Assembly: GCF_030816895.1 (NCBI RefSeq)
Contig: NZ_JAUSYL010000001.1
Span: 62,001-126,000, forward strand
Reading direction: 5' to 3'
Length of the DNA: 64,000 bases
DNA from: Clavibacter sp. B3I6
GTDB taxonomy: Bacteria > Actinomycetota > Actinomycetes > Actinomycetales > Microbacteriaceae
Numbering within the stretch: the first letter of the stretch is position 1; each line of letters starts with the position of its first letter. The position numbers were made by a program, and so were the translations under genes. The notes under the pieces were generated by a model. It was given only the letters and a program-made list of their open reading frames with translations, did no database searches and was not told where the DNA came from. Shown piece by piece: positions 1-7,566 of this stretch.

Positions 1-1291
1 CCACGTCATCGCCGACCTCGCGCACACGGCCGTGTTCGACGACGTGCCGGGCGGCTACGGCCGCATCGCGATCGGCGCCACCGAGGCCGCGCCCGTCCCC
101 GCGGGCTGGGCCGACTACCGCGACGCCGACGACGCGCCCGCCGACCGGGTGGGCGTCGCGGTCGCGTCCACGGATCCGGCCCTCGTCTACTTCACCTCCG
201 GCACCACGAGCAAGCCGAAGATGGTCGTGCACACGCACACGTCGTACCCGGTCGGGCACCTGACCACCATGTACTGGCTGGGGCTGCGGCCGGGCGACGT
301 GCACCTCGCCATCAGCTCGCCCGGCTGGGGCAAGCACGCGTGGAGCTGCTTCTTCGCGCCGTGGATCGCCGAGGCCACCGTCTTCGTGCACGACTACGCC
401 CGGTTCGACGCGCACGCGCTCGTGGAGCAGCTCGACCGCGCGGAGGTCACGACGTTCTGCGCGCCGCCGACCGTGTGGCGGATGCTCATCCAGGCCGGGA
501 TCCGCGAGCGGCCCGGGAGGCTGCGCGAGATCATGTCCGCCGGGGAGCCGCTCAACCCCGAGGTCATCGCGCGCATCGAGGAGTGGTGGGGGCTCGTGAT
601 CCGCGACGGCTACGGCCAGACGGAGACCACCGCCATCGTGGCCAACCCGCCCGGCGCGCCCGTCGTGCCGGGATCCATGGGCACCGCGCTGCCGGGCGTC
701 GACCTCGTGCTCGTGGATCCGGTCACGGGGGAGCCCGCCGACGAGGGCGAGATCTGCCTCGACCTCACCACCCGGCCCGTGAACCTCATGGCCGGCTACC
801 TCGGCGACGACGCCCGCACGGCCGAGTCGATGCGCGACGGGTGGTTCCACACGGGCGACGTCGCCCGCCGCGACCCCGACGGCACCATCACGTTCATCGG
901 CCGCACCGACGACATCTTCAAGTCCTCCGACTACAAGATCTCCCCGTTCGAGGTCGAGAGCGTCCTCATCGAGCACCCGGCCGTCGCCGAGGCCGCGGTG
1001 GTGGGCGCGCCGGATCCCGTGCGGCTCAACGTCGCCAAGGCCTACGTGCACCTCGCGGCCGGGTGGGAGCCCGACGAGGAGACCGCGCTCGCCGTGCTGA
1101 GGCACGCGCGCGAGCGGTGCCCCGCGTTCATGCGCGTGCGCCGGGTGGAGTTCGGCGAGCTGCCGAAGACCGCGTCGGGGAAGATCCGCCGCGTCGAGCT
1201 CCGGCAGCGCGAGGTCGCAGCGGCCGACGCCGGAGAGCGCCTCGCGGGGGAGTGGCGCGACGACCAGTTCCCCGGGCTGCGGACGCGCTGA
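1..1291 (+). CDS. Acyl-CoA synthetase (AMP-binding), 5' end cut by window
   Basis: The reading frame is open from the left edge (first full codon at base 2), so the N-terminus lies outside the window. The product belongs to the ANL adenylating superfamily, which activates a carboxylic acid as an acyl-AMP and then as a CoA thioester. Visible motifs, in order, are the P-loop TSGTTSKPK, the core DGYGQTET, the WFHTGD aspartate motif, and KTASGKIRR with the C-terminal catalytic lysine. The overall look resembles medium-chain acyl-CoA synthetases of the acetyl-CoA synthetase branch. The substrate cannot be read from the sequence. It lies just upstream of, and on the same strand as, the PaiB/amidohydrolase pair, but a 115-base gap with its own -10 box separates them. 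Confidence 0.85.
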   Translation, partial: HVIADLAHTAVFDDVPGGYGRIAIGATEAAPVPAGWADYRDADDAPADRVGVAVASTDPALVYFTSGTTSKPKMVVHTHTSYPVGHLTTMYWLGLRPGDVHLAISSPGWGKHAWSCFFAPWIAEATVFVHDYARFDAHALVEQLDRAEVTTFCAPPTVWRMLIQAGIRERPGRLREIMSAGEPLNPEVIARIEEWWGLVIRDGYGQTETTAIVANPPGAPVVPGSMGTALPGVDLVLVDPVTGEPADEGEICLDLTTRPVNLMAGYLGDDARTAESMRDGWFHTGDVARRDPDGTITFIGRTDDIFKSSDYKISPFEVESVLIEHPAVAEAAVVGAPDPVRLNVAKAYVHLAAGWEPDEETALAVLRHARERCPAFMRVRRVEFGELPKTASGKIRRVELRQREVAAADAGERLAGEWRDDQFPGLRTR

Positions 1292-1346
1292 GCCGGACGC
1301 GATCGGCTGCCGCCGCGGGGTGACGGGAGGGGTGCTCGGCGCCGGG

Positions 1347-1352
1347 TAGCAT
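1347..1352 (+). promoter_or_regulatory. -10 box TAGCAT, leaderless type
   Basis: TAGCAT lies exactly six bases before an ATG (1359) that opens a 16-codon reading frame. The spacing matches the other leaderless-type starts in this window. Confidence 0.45.
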
Positions 1353-1358
1353 CCCGTC

Positions 1359-1409
1359 ATGCCCCTCGCCTCCCCGTCCGCCCTCGAGCCGCGGCCGGTC
1401 GCCCGGTGA
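1359..1409 (+). CDS. Possible leader peptide (16 codons) before the PaiB-like gene
   Basis: An ATG six bases after a TAGCAT box opens a 16-codon frame (MPLASPSALEPRPVAR) whose TGA overlaps the GTG of the next gene as GTGA. The following gene has no Shine-Dalgarno sequence, so translation of this short frame by a leaderless mRNA and re-initiation at GTG would explain how the downstream gene is expressed. No known peptide resembles it. It could also be a coincidence, or the remnant of a longer N-terminus. Confidence 0.3.
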   Translation: MPLASPSALEPRPVAR

Positions 1410-2092
1410 GGGAGAACCCGTCGTACGCCCTCGAGGACGAGGGCGAGGTCCGCCGGCTCGTCGCCGAGAACCCGTGGGCGACGATCGTGAGCGGCACGGG
1501 CGCCGGGCTCGTCGCCTCGCACTACCCGGTCCTGCTCGATCCCGACCGCGACGACCTCACGCTCCTCACCCACGTCGGCCGACCCGACGAGCGGATCCAC
1601 GAGCTCGGCCAGCGTGACGGCGCCGACGGCGAGGTGCTCGTCATCGTCCAGGGCCCGCACGGCTACGTGTCGCCCGGCTGGTACGACGCCCACCCGGCCG
1701 TGCCCACCTGGAACCACATCAGCGCGCACCTCACCTGCCGCGTCGAGATCCTCTCGCCCGAGGAGAACCTGCGGGTGCTCGGGCAGCTCGTCGACCGCTT
1801 CGAGGACCGGATGCCGGAGCCCCGCCGCATCGCGGGCACCGCCCCCGACGCCGCGTACGCCGCCCGGATCAGCGCCGGCACCGTGGGCGTCCGCCTCGTC
1901 GTCACGCGGTTCGTCGCGAAGGCGAAGCTCAGCCAGGACAAGCCGCCGCACGTGGTCGAGCGCGTCCTCCAGGAGCTCGAGCACGGCGCGGAGTACCCGG
2001 ACCCGGCGCTCGCCGCGGAGATGCGGCGCGCGGCGGCGCGGGCCCGTGCCGCGGCCCCCGCGGCTGCGGCGCCAGGGGAGGGCCCCGCGTGA
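1406..2092 (+). CDS. PaiB-family FMN-binding protein
   Basis: 228 residues with the typical PaiB start (MRENPSYAL) and core (HYPVLLD, VSPGWYD, PTWNH, around residues 35-110), a split-barrel FMN-binding fold. Family members are annotated as negative transcriptional regulators after Bacillus PaiB, but a flavin-dependent enzymatic role is equally possible. No separate DNA-binding motif is visible. The start is GTG, overlapping a short upstream frame, with no ribosome site. The stop overlaps the next start by four bases (GTGA at 2089-2092), so it is probably coupled to the amidohydrolase that follows. The C-terminal 25 residues are Ala/Pro/Arg-rich and probably disordered. Confidence 0.8.
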   Translation: MRENPSYALEDEGEVRRLVAENPWATIVSGTGAGLVASHYPVLLDPDRDDLTLLTHVGRPDERIHELGQRDGADGEVLVIVQGPHGYVSPGWYDAHPAVPTWNHISAHLTCRVEILSPEENLRVLGQLVDRFEDRMPEPRRIAGTAPDAAYAARISAGTVGVRLVVTRFVAKAKLSQDKPPHVVERVLQELEHGAEYPDPALAAEMRRAAARARAAAPAAAAPGEGPA

Positions 2093-3654
2093 CCGCGCTC
2101 CTCCTCGCGGGCGGGCGCCTGCCCGGATCCCCCGCGCTCGTCGACGTGCTCGTGCGCGACGGCGTCATCGCGTCCGTCGGCCCCGCCGGCTCCGCGGACG
2201 CCGCGGGCGTCGAGGCGCGCGCCCTCGACGGCCGGTTCGTGATCCCCGGCCTCTGGGACAACCACGTCCACTTCACCCAGTGGACGAAGGTCTCCCGCCG
2301 CCTGGACGTGTCGCGCGTGACCTCCGCCGCCGAGGCCGTCGCGCTCGTCCGGGACGCGCTCGCGGCGCGTGCCCGGGCCACGGGATCCGGCCCCGTCACG
2401 AGCGCGGGCGCCCCCGAGGCGCTCGTCGGCTACGGCTTCCGCGACGGCCTCTGGCCCGACCTCCCCACGAAGCACCTGCTCGACGCCGTCGCGGGCGACA
2501 CCCCCGTGCTCCTCGTCAGCGGCGACCTGCACTGCTGCTGGGCGAGCTCCGCGGCGCTCGCGCCCCACGGCTACGGCGACCACCCCACCGGGCTCCTCCG
2601 CGAGGACGACTGCTTCGACTTCATGTACCGCGTGGAGGAGGGCGACGCGTCGTCGCTCGACGCGCGCGCCGTGCAGGTCGCCCGCGACGCCGCCCGCCGC
2701 GGCGTGGTCGGCGTCGTCGACCTCGAGATCGACGAGAACGCCGACCGCTGGCGCCGGCTCGCCGCCCTCGGCCACGACGCGCTGCGGGTCGAGTTCGGCG
2801 TCTGGCCGCAGCACCTCGACCGCGCCCGCGAGGAGGGCCTCCGCACCGGCGACGTGCTCGACGGCACGCGCGGCCTCGTGCGCGTGGGACCCGCGAAGGT
2901 CGTCACCGACGGGTCGCTGAACACCCGCACGGCGTACTGCTTCGACCCGTACCCCGACCTCGACGGCCAGGGCGGCGGCGCGCACGGCGGCGCCTGCGGC
3001 ACGCTGTCCGTCCCGCCGGACGAGCTGCTCGGCCTCATGGTGCAGGCCGCCACGCAGGGTCTCCGGCCCGCGATCCACGCCATCGGCGACCACGCCAACC
3101 GCCTCGCCCTCGACGCCTTCGCGCACCTCGACCGGGAGCTGCGCGGGGCGCACCGCGACGCGGACGGGCTCGTCGGATCCATCGAGCACGCGCAGCTGCT
3201 CACGCACGAGGACGTCGCGCGGTTCGCCGCGCTCGGCGTCGTCGCGAGCGTGCAGCCCGAGCACGCCATGGACGACCGCGACGTCGCCGACGTCTACTGG
3301 GCCGGCCGCACGGGCCGCGCCTTCGCCCTGGCCGACCTGCGCGCCGCGGGCACGCGCCTCGCGCTCGGCTCCGACGCGCCCGTCGCGCCGCTGGATCCCT
3401 GGGTCACCATGTCCGCCGCCGTCGGCCGCGCGCGCGACGGCCGGGAGCCGTGGCACCCGGAGCAGGCGATCGACCGCGCCGCCGCGCTCGACGCGTCCGT
3501 CCGCACGCGGGTGGCGCCGGGCGAGCGGGCCGACCTCGCGGTCGTGGATGCGGATCCGCTCGCGGGCGGCCCCTCCGCCGACGACCTCCGCGGCATGAAC
3601 GTCGCCGCGACGCTCCTCGGCGGCCGGTTCACGCACGACACGCTCGGGAGCTGA
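2089..3654 (+). CDS. Amidohydrolase, YtcJ-like
   Basis: 521-residue metal-dependent hydrolase of the amidohydrolase superfamily, YtcJ-like branch. The metal-binding HxH is present as DNHVHF (His59, His61). Later landmarks are AIGDHAN, the SIEHAQ histidine and LGSDAPVAPLDPW with the conserved Asp near residue 425. The family hydrolyses C-N bonds in diverse substrates; the true substrate is unknown here. There is no signal peptide, so it is cytoplasmic. The GTG start overlaps the PaiB-like stop, indicating translational coupling. The pairing with an FMN protein suggests small-molecule catabolism, but that is inference. Confidence 0.85.
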   Translation: MTALLLAGGRLPGSPALVDVLVRDGVIASVGPAGSADAAGVEARALDGRFVIPGLWDNHVHFTQWTKVSRRLDVSRVTSAAEAVALVRDALAARARATGSGPVTSAGAPEALVGYGFRDGLWPDLPTKHLLDAVAGDTPVLLVSGDLHCCWASSAALAPHGYGDHPTGLLREDDCFDFMYRVEEGDASSLDARAVQVARDAARRGVVGVVDLEIDENADRWRRLAALGHDALRVEFGVWPQHLDRAREEGLRTGDVLDGTRGLVRVGPAKVVTDGSLNTRTAYCFDPYPDLDGQGGGAHGGACGTLSVPPDELLGLMVQAATQGLRPAIHAIGDHANRLALDAFAHLDRELRGAHRDADGLVGSIEHAQLLTHEDVARFAALGVVASVQPEHAMDDRDVADVYWAGRTGRAFALADLRAAGTRLALGSDAPVAPLDPWVTMSAAVGRARDGREPWHPEQAIDRAAALDASVRTRVAPGERADLAVVDADPLAGGPSADDLRGMNVAATLLGGRFTHDTLGS

Positions 3655-3694
3655 CGGCAGGAACACCCCGGGGGAGCCGGGCGTTGGGCCCAGC

Positions 3695-4723
3695 ATGAGA
3701 GCGATCACCTACACCCGCACCGGTGCCCCCGACGTCCTGCAGCTCGTCGACCGCGACGAGGCCGCGCCCGGCCCCGGCGAGGTGCGCGTCCGCGTCGTCG
3801 TCTCGGGCGTGAACCCCACCGACTGGAAGTCCCGCGACGGCGGATCGCCCGGCCAGGAGCTGCCGTTCCCCGAGGTCGTCCCGAACCAGGACGGCGCGGG
3901 CGTCATCGACGCCGTCGGCCCGGACGTCACCGACCTCGCCGTCGGCGACCGCGTCTGGATCATGCTCGCCGCGCACGGTCGCCCCACCGGCACCGCGCAG
4001 GAGAAGACGATCCTCCCCGTCGACCGCGTCGCGCCGCTGCCCGACGGCCTGTCCTTCGAGCTCGGCGCGAGCCTCGGCGTCCCCTCCGTCACCGCGCACC
4101 GCGCGCTCACCGTCGCCGAGGACGGCCCGTCGCGCCTCGCGCCCGGCGCCCTCGCGGGGAAGCACGTGCTCGTCGCGGGCGGCGCGGGAGCGGTCGGCCA
4201 CGCGGCCATCCAGCTCGCGCGCTGGGCCGGAGCCACCGTGATCACCACGGTCAGCTCGCCCGAGAAGGCCGCGCTCGCGACCGCCGCCGGCGCCCAGCAC
4301 GTGGTCGACTACCGCGCGGGCGACGCGGCCGCGGAGATCCAGGCCATCGCGCCCGACGGCGTCGACCTGATCGTGGAGGTCGCCCCCGCGCAGAACGCGG
4401 ACCTCAACCAGCAGGTCGCGCGGAACCGGGCGTCCATCGCCGTCTACGCGAACAACGGCGGCGACGAGATGACGCTGGCCGTCGTCCCCAGCTTCGTGAA
4501 GAACCTGCGCTACCAGTTCCTGCTGCTCTACACGGTGGGCCAGGAGGCGCTCGACGCCGCCCGCGCCGACATCCACCTCGCGCTCATCGATGGCGCGCTG
4601 CCCGTCGGCGAGGAGGCGGGTCTGCCCCTGCACCGCTTCGCGCTCGAGGCCACGGCCGACGCGCACCAGGCGGTCGAGGACGGCGTGACCGGCAAGGTGC
4701 TGATCGACGTGACGCCCGCCTGA
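3695..4723 (+). CDS. NADPH:quinone oxidoreductase-like MDR protein
   Basis: 342-residue zinc-free medium-chain dehydrogenase/reductase. The N-terminal GroES-like half has SGVNPTDWKSRDGG, typical of quinone oxidoreductases. The Rossmann half carries AGGAGAVGHAAIQLARWAG (about residues 160-178) for NADP(H). The catalytic-zinc cysteines of true alcohol dehydrogenases are absent. Expected activity is NADPH-dependent reduction of quinones or enones. The ATG is preceded by a 40-base gap after the amidohydrolase, so the two may be co-transcribed. A strong hairpin follows it. Confidence 0.88.
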   Translation: MRAITYTRTGAPDVLQLVDRDEAAPGPGEVRVRVVVSGVNPTDWKSRDGGSPGQELPFPEVVPNQDGAGVIDAVGPDVTDLAVGDRVWIMLAAHGRPTGTAQEKTILPVDRVAPLPDGLSFELGASLGVPSVTAHRALTVAEDGPSRLAPGALAGKHVLVAGGAGAVGHAAIQLARWAGATVITTVSSPEKAALATAAGAQHVVDYRAGDAAAEIQAIAPDGVDLIVEVAPAQNADLNQQVARNRASIAVYANNGGDEMTLAVVPSFVKNLRYQFLLLYTVGQEALDAARADIHLALIDGALPVGEEAGLPLHRFALEATADAHQAVEDGVTGKVLIDVTPA

Positions 4724-4740
4724 TCAGCGGGCGCGGACGA

Positions 4741-4777
4741 CGGATGACCGCATCGCCTCGGGCGATGCGGTCATCCG
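4741..4777. terminator. 17-bp perfect hairpin between convergent genes
   Basis: Two 17-base arms (4741-4757 and 4761-4777) are perfectly complementary around a three-base TCG loop. There is no U tract. It sits between the end of the quinone oxidoreductase (+) and the end of nnrE (-), so it may act in both directions. Confidence 0.75.
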
Positions 4778-4833
4778 CGCTTCCGGCCGGCCTCGGCCCG
4801 GTGCGGCGACTCCGTGCGCCCCCACGCGCGTCG

Positions 4834-5526
4834 TCAGGCGTCGGCGCGGACGAGCGGGGTCGCCCCGGTGAGGTCGAGACCCACGTCCACGAGCACCACG
4901 CGGCCCGCGAGCGCGCGACCGGGCTCGCGCAGGAGGCCGGCCTTGCCCGCGCCGAAGGTGACCGTGACGTCCGCGGGCAGCACGGTCGGATCCGGCACCG
5001 CGCCGTCGTCGCAGCCCACGCCGCTCGGGATGTCGCACGCGACGACGATCGGACCGCCGGCAGCCGCGACGACGGGCAGCAGGGCGGCGACGACGCGCCG
5101 GGCCTCGCCGCGGAGGGCCGGGCTCGACGTCGTGCCGATGCCGAGGATCCCGTCGACGACGAGCCCGGATGCCCGGCCGAGCGCCGCCACCTCGTCGTCG
5201 GCCAGCTCCTCCGCGGCGGCGACGGCGATGCCCGCGGCGGCGGCCTGCGCGGCGCCGCGCTCGTGGACGCGGTCGGCCGTGCGGATCACGCGCACCGCGC
5301 GCCCCTCGCGCGCGAGCTCGGCGGCGGCGAGCAGGGCGTCACCGCCGTTGTTCCCCGCGCCGACGAGCACGAGCACTGCCCCCGAGGGCGCGAGGGCGCG
5401 GCACTCCCGGGCGAGCCCGGCCGCGGCGATCCGCATGAGCTGCGCCCCGGCCGCGAGCAGCGGCGCCTCGGCCGCGCGGATGTCCGCGGCCGCGTACCCG
5501 TCGGCCAGGGAGCCGGGCGCGATCAT
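4834..5526 (-). CDS. nnrE: NAD(P)H-hydrate epimerase
   Basis: 230 residues of the YjeF N-terminal domain, starting MIAPGSLADGY. The nucleotide/metal-binding signature appears as GAGNNGGDAL (near residue 50), followed by VVDGILGIGTT and VACDIPSGVGCDDG, the usual active-site region. The enzyme interconverts R and S epimers of hydrated NAD(P)H so that the dehydratase can repair it. Here it is a stand-alone epimerase, not fused to the YjeF C-terminal dehydratase, and no dehydratase gene is in the window. Its ATG overlaps the stop of the upstream SGNH gene as ATGA (5523-5526), so the two are coupled. Confidence 0.88.
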   Translation of the reverse strand: MIAPGSLADGYAAADIRAAEAPLLAAGAQLMRIAAAGLARECRALAPSGAVLVLVGAGNNGGDALLAAAELAREGRAVRVIRTADRVHERGAAQAAAAGIAVAAAEELADDEVAALGRASGLVVDGILGIGTTSSPALRGEARRVVAALLPVVAAAGGPIVVACDIPSGVGCDDGAVPDPTVLPADVTVTFGAGKAGLLREPGRALAGRVVLVDVGLDLTGATPLVRADA

Positions 5527-6317
5527 GCCGACGCGATCCGGTCGACCAGCAGCTCCGCCCAGGCCCGGTAGACGCGCCCGTAGAGCGTGTCCTCGGGGTT
5601 CGGGGCCGCGAACTCGGGGATGCGCCACGCCGGGAACGGGACGCTGTCGGCGCGGTCGAAGCGCTCGACGACGCGTCGGGTGCTGCGGTTGAGCGCATCC
5701 GCGTGCCGACCCACGGGACCGGCGATGAGCGGCGGCGTGACCGGCGAGATCTCCAGCGGCGGGACCTCCGTCACGAGCACGAGCGCGCCCTCGGGCATGC
5801 GCGCCTGCATCTCCGTGATGCACGCCCCGAGCAGCGACTCCCAGAGCGGTGTCGGCGTGAAGCGGATGGCGTCCCCGATCCCGAGGGCGAGGACGGCGAC
5901 GTCGGTGCTCGCCCACGCGGGGAACGCGTCGAGGCCCGCGCGCCAGGAGCGCACGGTGAAGTCGGGGAACGACTGGACGGACCAGAAGACGCCGCGTCCG
6001 GTGCGGACGGAGAGCTTGTGCGCGACCTGCCCGGCGACGCCGAGGTCGTGCGACACCGTCTGGTAGCCCACCGCCGTGCCCTCGCCGACGACAGCGAGGC
6101 CGTACGGATCCGGTCCCGGCATCGAGCCGGTGGGGGAGTCGCGGGGGAACGTGGCGCGGCGCATCTCCCGGTAGAGGACCCGGTACTGCAGCCGGCCGAC
6201 GGTGGCCGAGCGGAGCGACGCGAGCGGGCCGGAGGACAGCAGGCCGGCGCCCGACGCGTCGCGGACGGGGTCGCGGTCGCGGCCCGGATCGGCGGAGGTG
6301 GGCGGAACGCCGGTCAT
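5523..6317 (-). CDS. SGNH/GDSL hydrolase-like protein, degenerate active site
   Basis: 264 residues from the ATG at 6317. The fold signature of an actinobacterial SGNH hydrolase is recognisable: AVVGEGTAVGYQT as block I and LALGIGDAIRF as block III. Block I normally reads GDS or GES with the nucleophilic serine. Here the serine position is glycine (GEG), and the block III Asn is not in its usual place. It may therefore be a non-catalytic member or use a shifted residue. No signal peptide is visible. An upstream in-frame ATG (6395) would add 26 basic residues running into the hairpin region and is less likely. It is coupled to nnrE downstream. Confidence 0.65.
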   Translation of the reverse strand: MTGVPPTSADPGRDRDPVRDASGAGLLSSGPLASLRSATVGRLQYRVLYREMRRATFPRDSPTGSMPGPDPYGLAVVGEGTAVGYQTVSHDLGVAGQVAHKLSVRTGRGVFWSVQSFPDFTVRSWRAGLDAFPAWASTDVAVLALGIGDAIRFTPTPLWESLLGACITEMQARMPEGALVLVTEVPPLEISPVTPPLIAGPVGRHADALNRSTRRVVERFDRADSVPFPAWRIPEFAAPNPEDTLYGRVYRAWAELLVDRIASA

Positions 6318-6377
6318 CGCAGCCCGTCCCGTCCGTCGCGATGCCCCCGAGCGGGGACGTTCGCAGGATATCCCGCG

Positions 6378-6411
6378 GGCGGGGGCGCCCTCCACCGGAG
6401 GCGCCCCCGCC
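6378..6411 (-). terminator. GC-rich hairpin downstream of the LLM oxidoreductase
   Basis: A 12-bp perfect stem (6378-6389 with 6400-6411) encloses a ten-base loop that can itself pair TCC/GGA. It lies 21 bases past the stop of the luciferase-like gene on the minus strand, before the SGNH gene. No U tract. Confidence 0.65.
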
Positions 6412-6432
6412 TTCGCAGGACGGCCGGGCGGA

Positions 6433-7461
6433 TCAGGCCAGGATGTCGCGGACCATGGGCGCCACGATCGTGCCGTAGCGCTCGATCCCGCCCATCATGC
6501 GCTCGTGCGAGAACGGGCCCGCGCTGTACTTGAGGTCGAAGCGGGTGGCGCCCACGGCCTTCAGGGTCGCGGCGATCTTGCGGGCGACGGTCTCCGGGGA
6601 TCCGACGTACAGCGAGCCGTGCTCGATCTCCTGCTCGTAGGAGGCGCGGGCGAGCGGCGGCCAGCCGCGGTCCTTGCCGATGCGGGCGTGCATGACCTGG
6701 TAGTCGGGGAAGAACGCCTCGCGCGCCTCGGCGTCCGTCTCGCCGACGTAGCCGGGCGAGTGGATCCCGACGGGCAGGCGCGGCTGCTCGAGCTGGTCGA
6801 GGGCGCGCGCGAACAGGTCGGCGTACGGGGCGAAGCGGTGCGGCTCGCCGCCGATGATCGCGAGCATGAGCGGCAGGCCGTGGCGCGCCGCGCGCACGAC
6901 CGACTCGGGGCTGCCGCCCACGCCGACCCACGTCCTGATGCCGTTCACCGTCTTCGGGAACACGTCGTGCTCGGTGAGGGAGGCGCGCGTGGAGCCGCTC
7001 CAGGTGACGGGCGTCTCCTTGATCAGCTCGGCGAACAGGCCCAGCTTCTCCTCGAAGAGGCGCTCGTAGTCGCTCAGCTCGTAGCCGAAGAGCGGGAAGG
7101 ACTCGGTGAAGGAGCCGCGGCCGAGGATGACCTCCGCGCGGCCGTCCGAGACGGCGTCGAGCGTGGCGAAGCGCTGGAAGACGCGCACCGGGTCGTCCGA
7201 GCTGAGGACCGTGACGGCGCTGCCGAGGCGGATGCGCTCCGTCTTCGCGGCGATGGCGGCGAGCGCGACCTCGGGGGAGGAGATCGCGTAGTCGTCGCGG
7301 TGGTGCTCGCCGAGGCCGATGAAGTCGATGCCGACCTGGTCGGCCAGCACGCCCTCCGCGACGACGTTGCGGATCACCTGGGCGTAGGGCAGCTCACGGC
7401 CGTCCGATCCCACGGTCACGTCCCCGAACGTGTCCAGTCCGAGCTCGATCTCCTGCGCCAT
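6433..7461 (-). CDS. LLM-class flavin-dependent oxidoreductase
   Basis: 342-residue bacterial luciferase-like TIM-barrel protein, starting MAQEIELGLDTFGD. The family uses reduced FMN or F420 on small substrates; the cofactor and substrate cannot be told here. Landmarks are IGLGEHHRDDYA (about residues 50-60), RIRLGSAVTVLSSDDPVRVFQRFATLD (80-110), ILGRGSF and WVGVGGSPESV, all usual for the subgroup close to alkanal monooxygenase alpha chains. The start at 7461 is preceded by GGAAGCAGG. An upstream ATG at about 7495 would overlap the AT-rich promoter-like island and is less likely. Confidence 0.85.
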   Translation of the reverse strand: MAQEIELGLDTFGDVTVGSDGRELPYAQVIRNVVAEGVLADQVGIDFIGLGEHHRDDYAISSPEVALAAIAAKTERIRLGSAVTVLSSDDPVRVFQRFATLDAVSDGRAEVILGRGSFTESFPLFGYELSDYERLFEEKLGLFAELIKETPVTWSGSTRASLTEHDVFPKTVNGIRTWVGVGGSPESVVRAARHGLPLMLAIIGGEPHRFAPYADLFARALDQLEQPRLPVGIHSPGYVGETDAEAREAFFPDYQVMHARIGKDRGWPPLARASYEQEIEHGSLYVGSPETVARKIAATLKAVGATRFDLKYSAGPFSHERMMGGIERYGTIVAPMVRDILA

Positions 7462-7479
7462 GCTGTCCTGCTTCCTGAT

Positions 7480-7515
7480 CCATGCGAACGTATGCATTCG
7501 GTTCAACTGTAGGGG
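7480..7515 (-). promoter_or_regulatory. AT-rich promoter/operator island upstream of the LLM oxidoreductase
   Basis: In a very GC-rich setting this short stretch holds GTATGCATTC, a TTGAAC hexamer on the minus strand about 45 bases before the start, and GAAC/GTTC half-sites facing each other. A -35-like TTGAAC with a weak -10 is plausible. No regulator gene is adjacent. Confidence 0.35.
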
Positions 7516-7566
7516 CGGGTCCGGCATTCCCGCGAATCGGCGGGACCGGATCCGCCGCCTGCGGGA

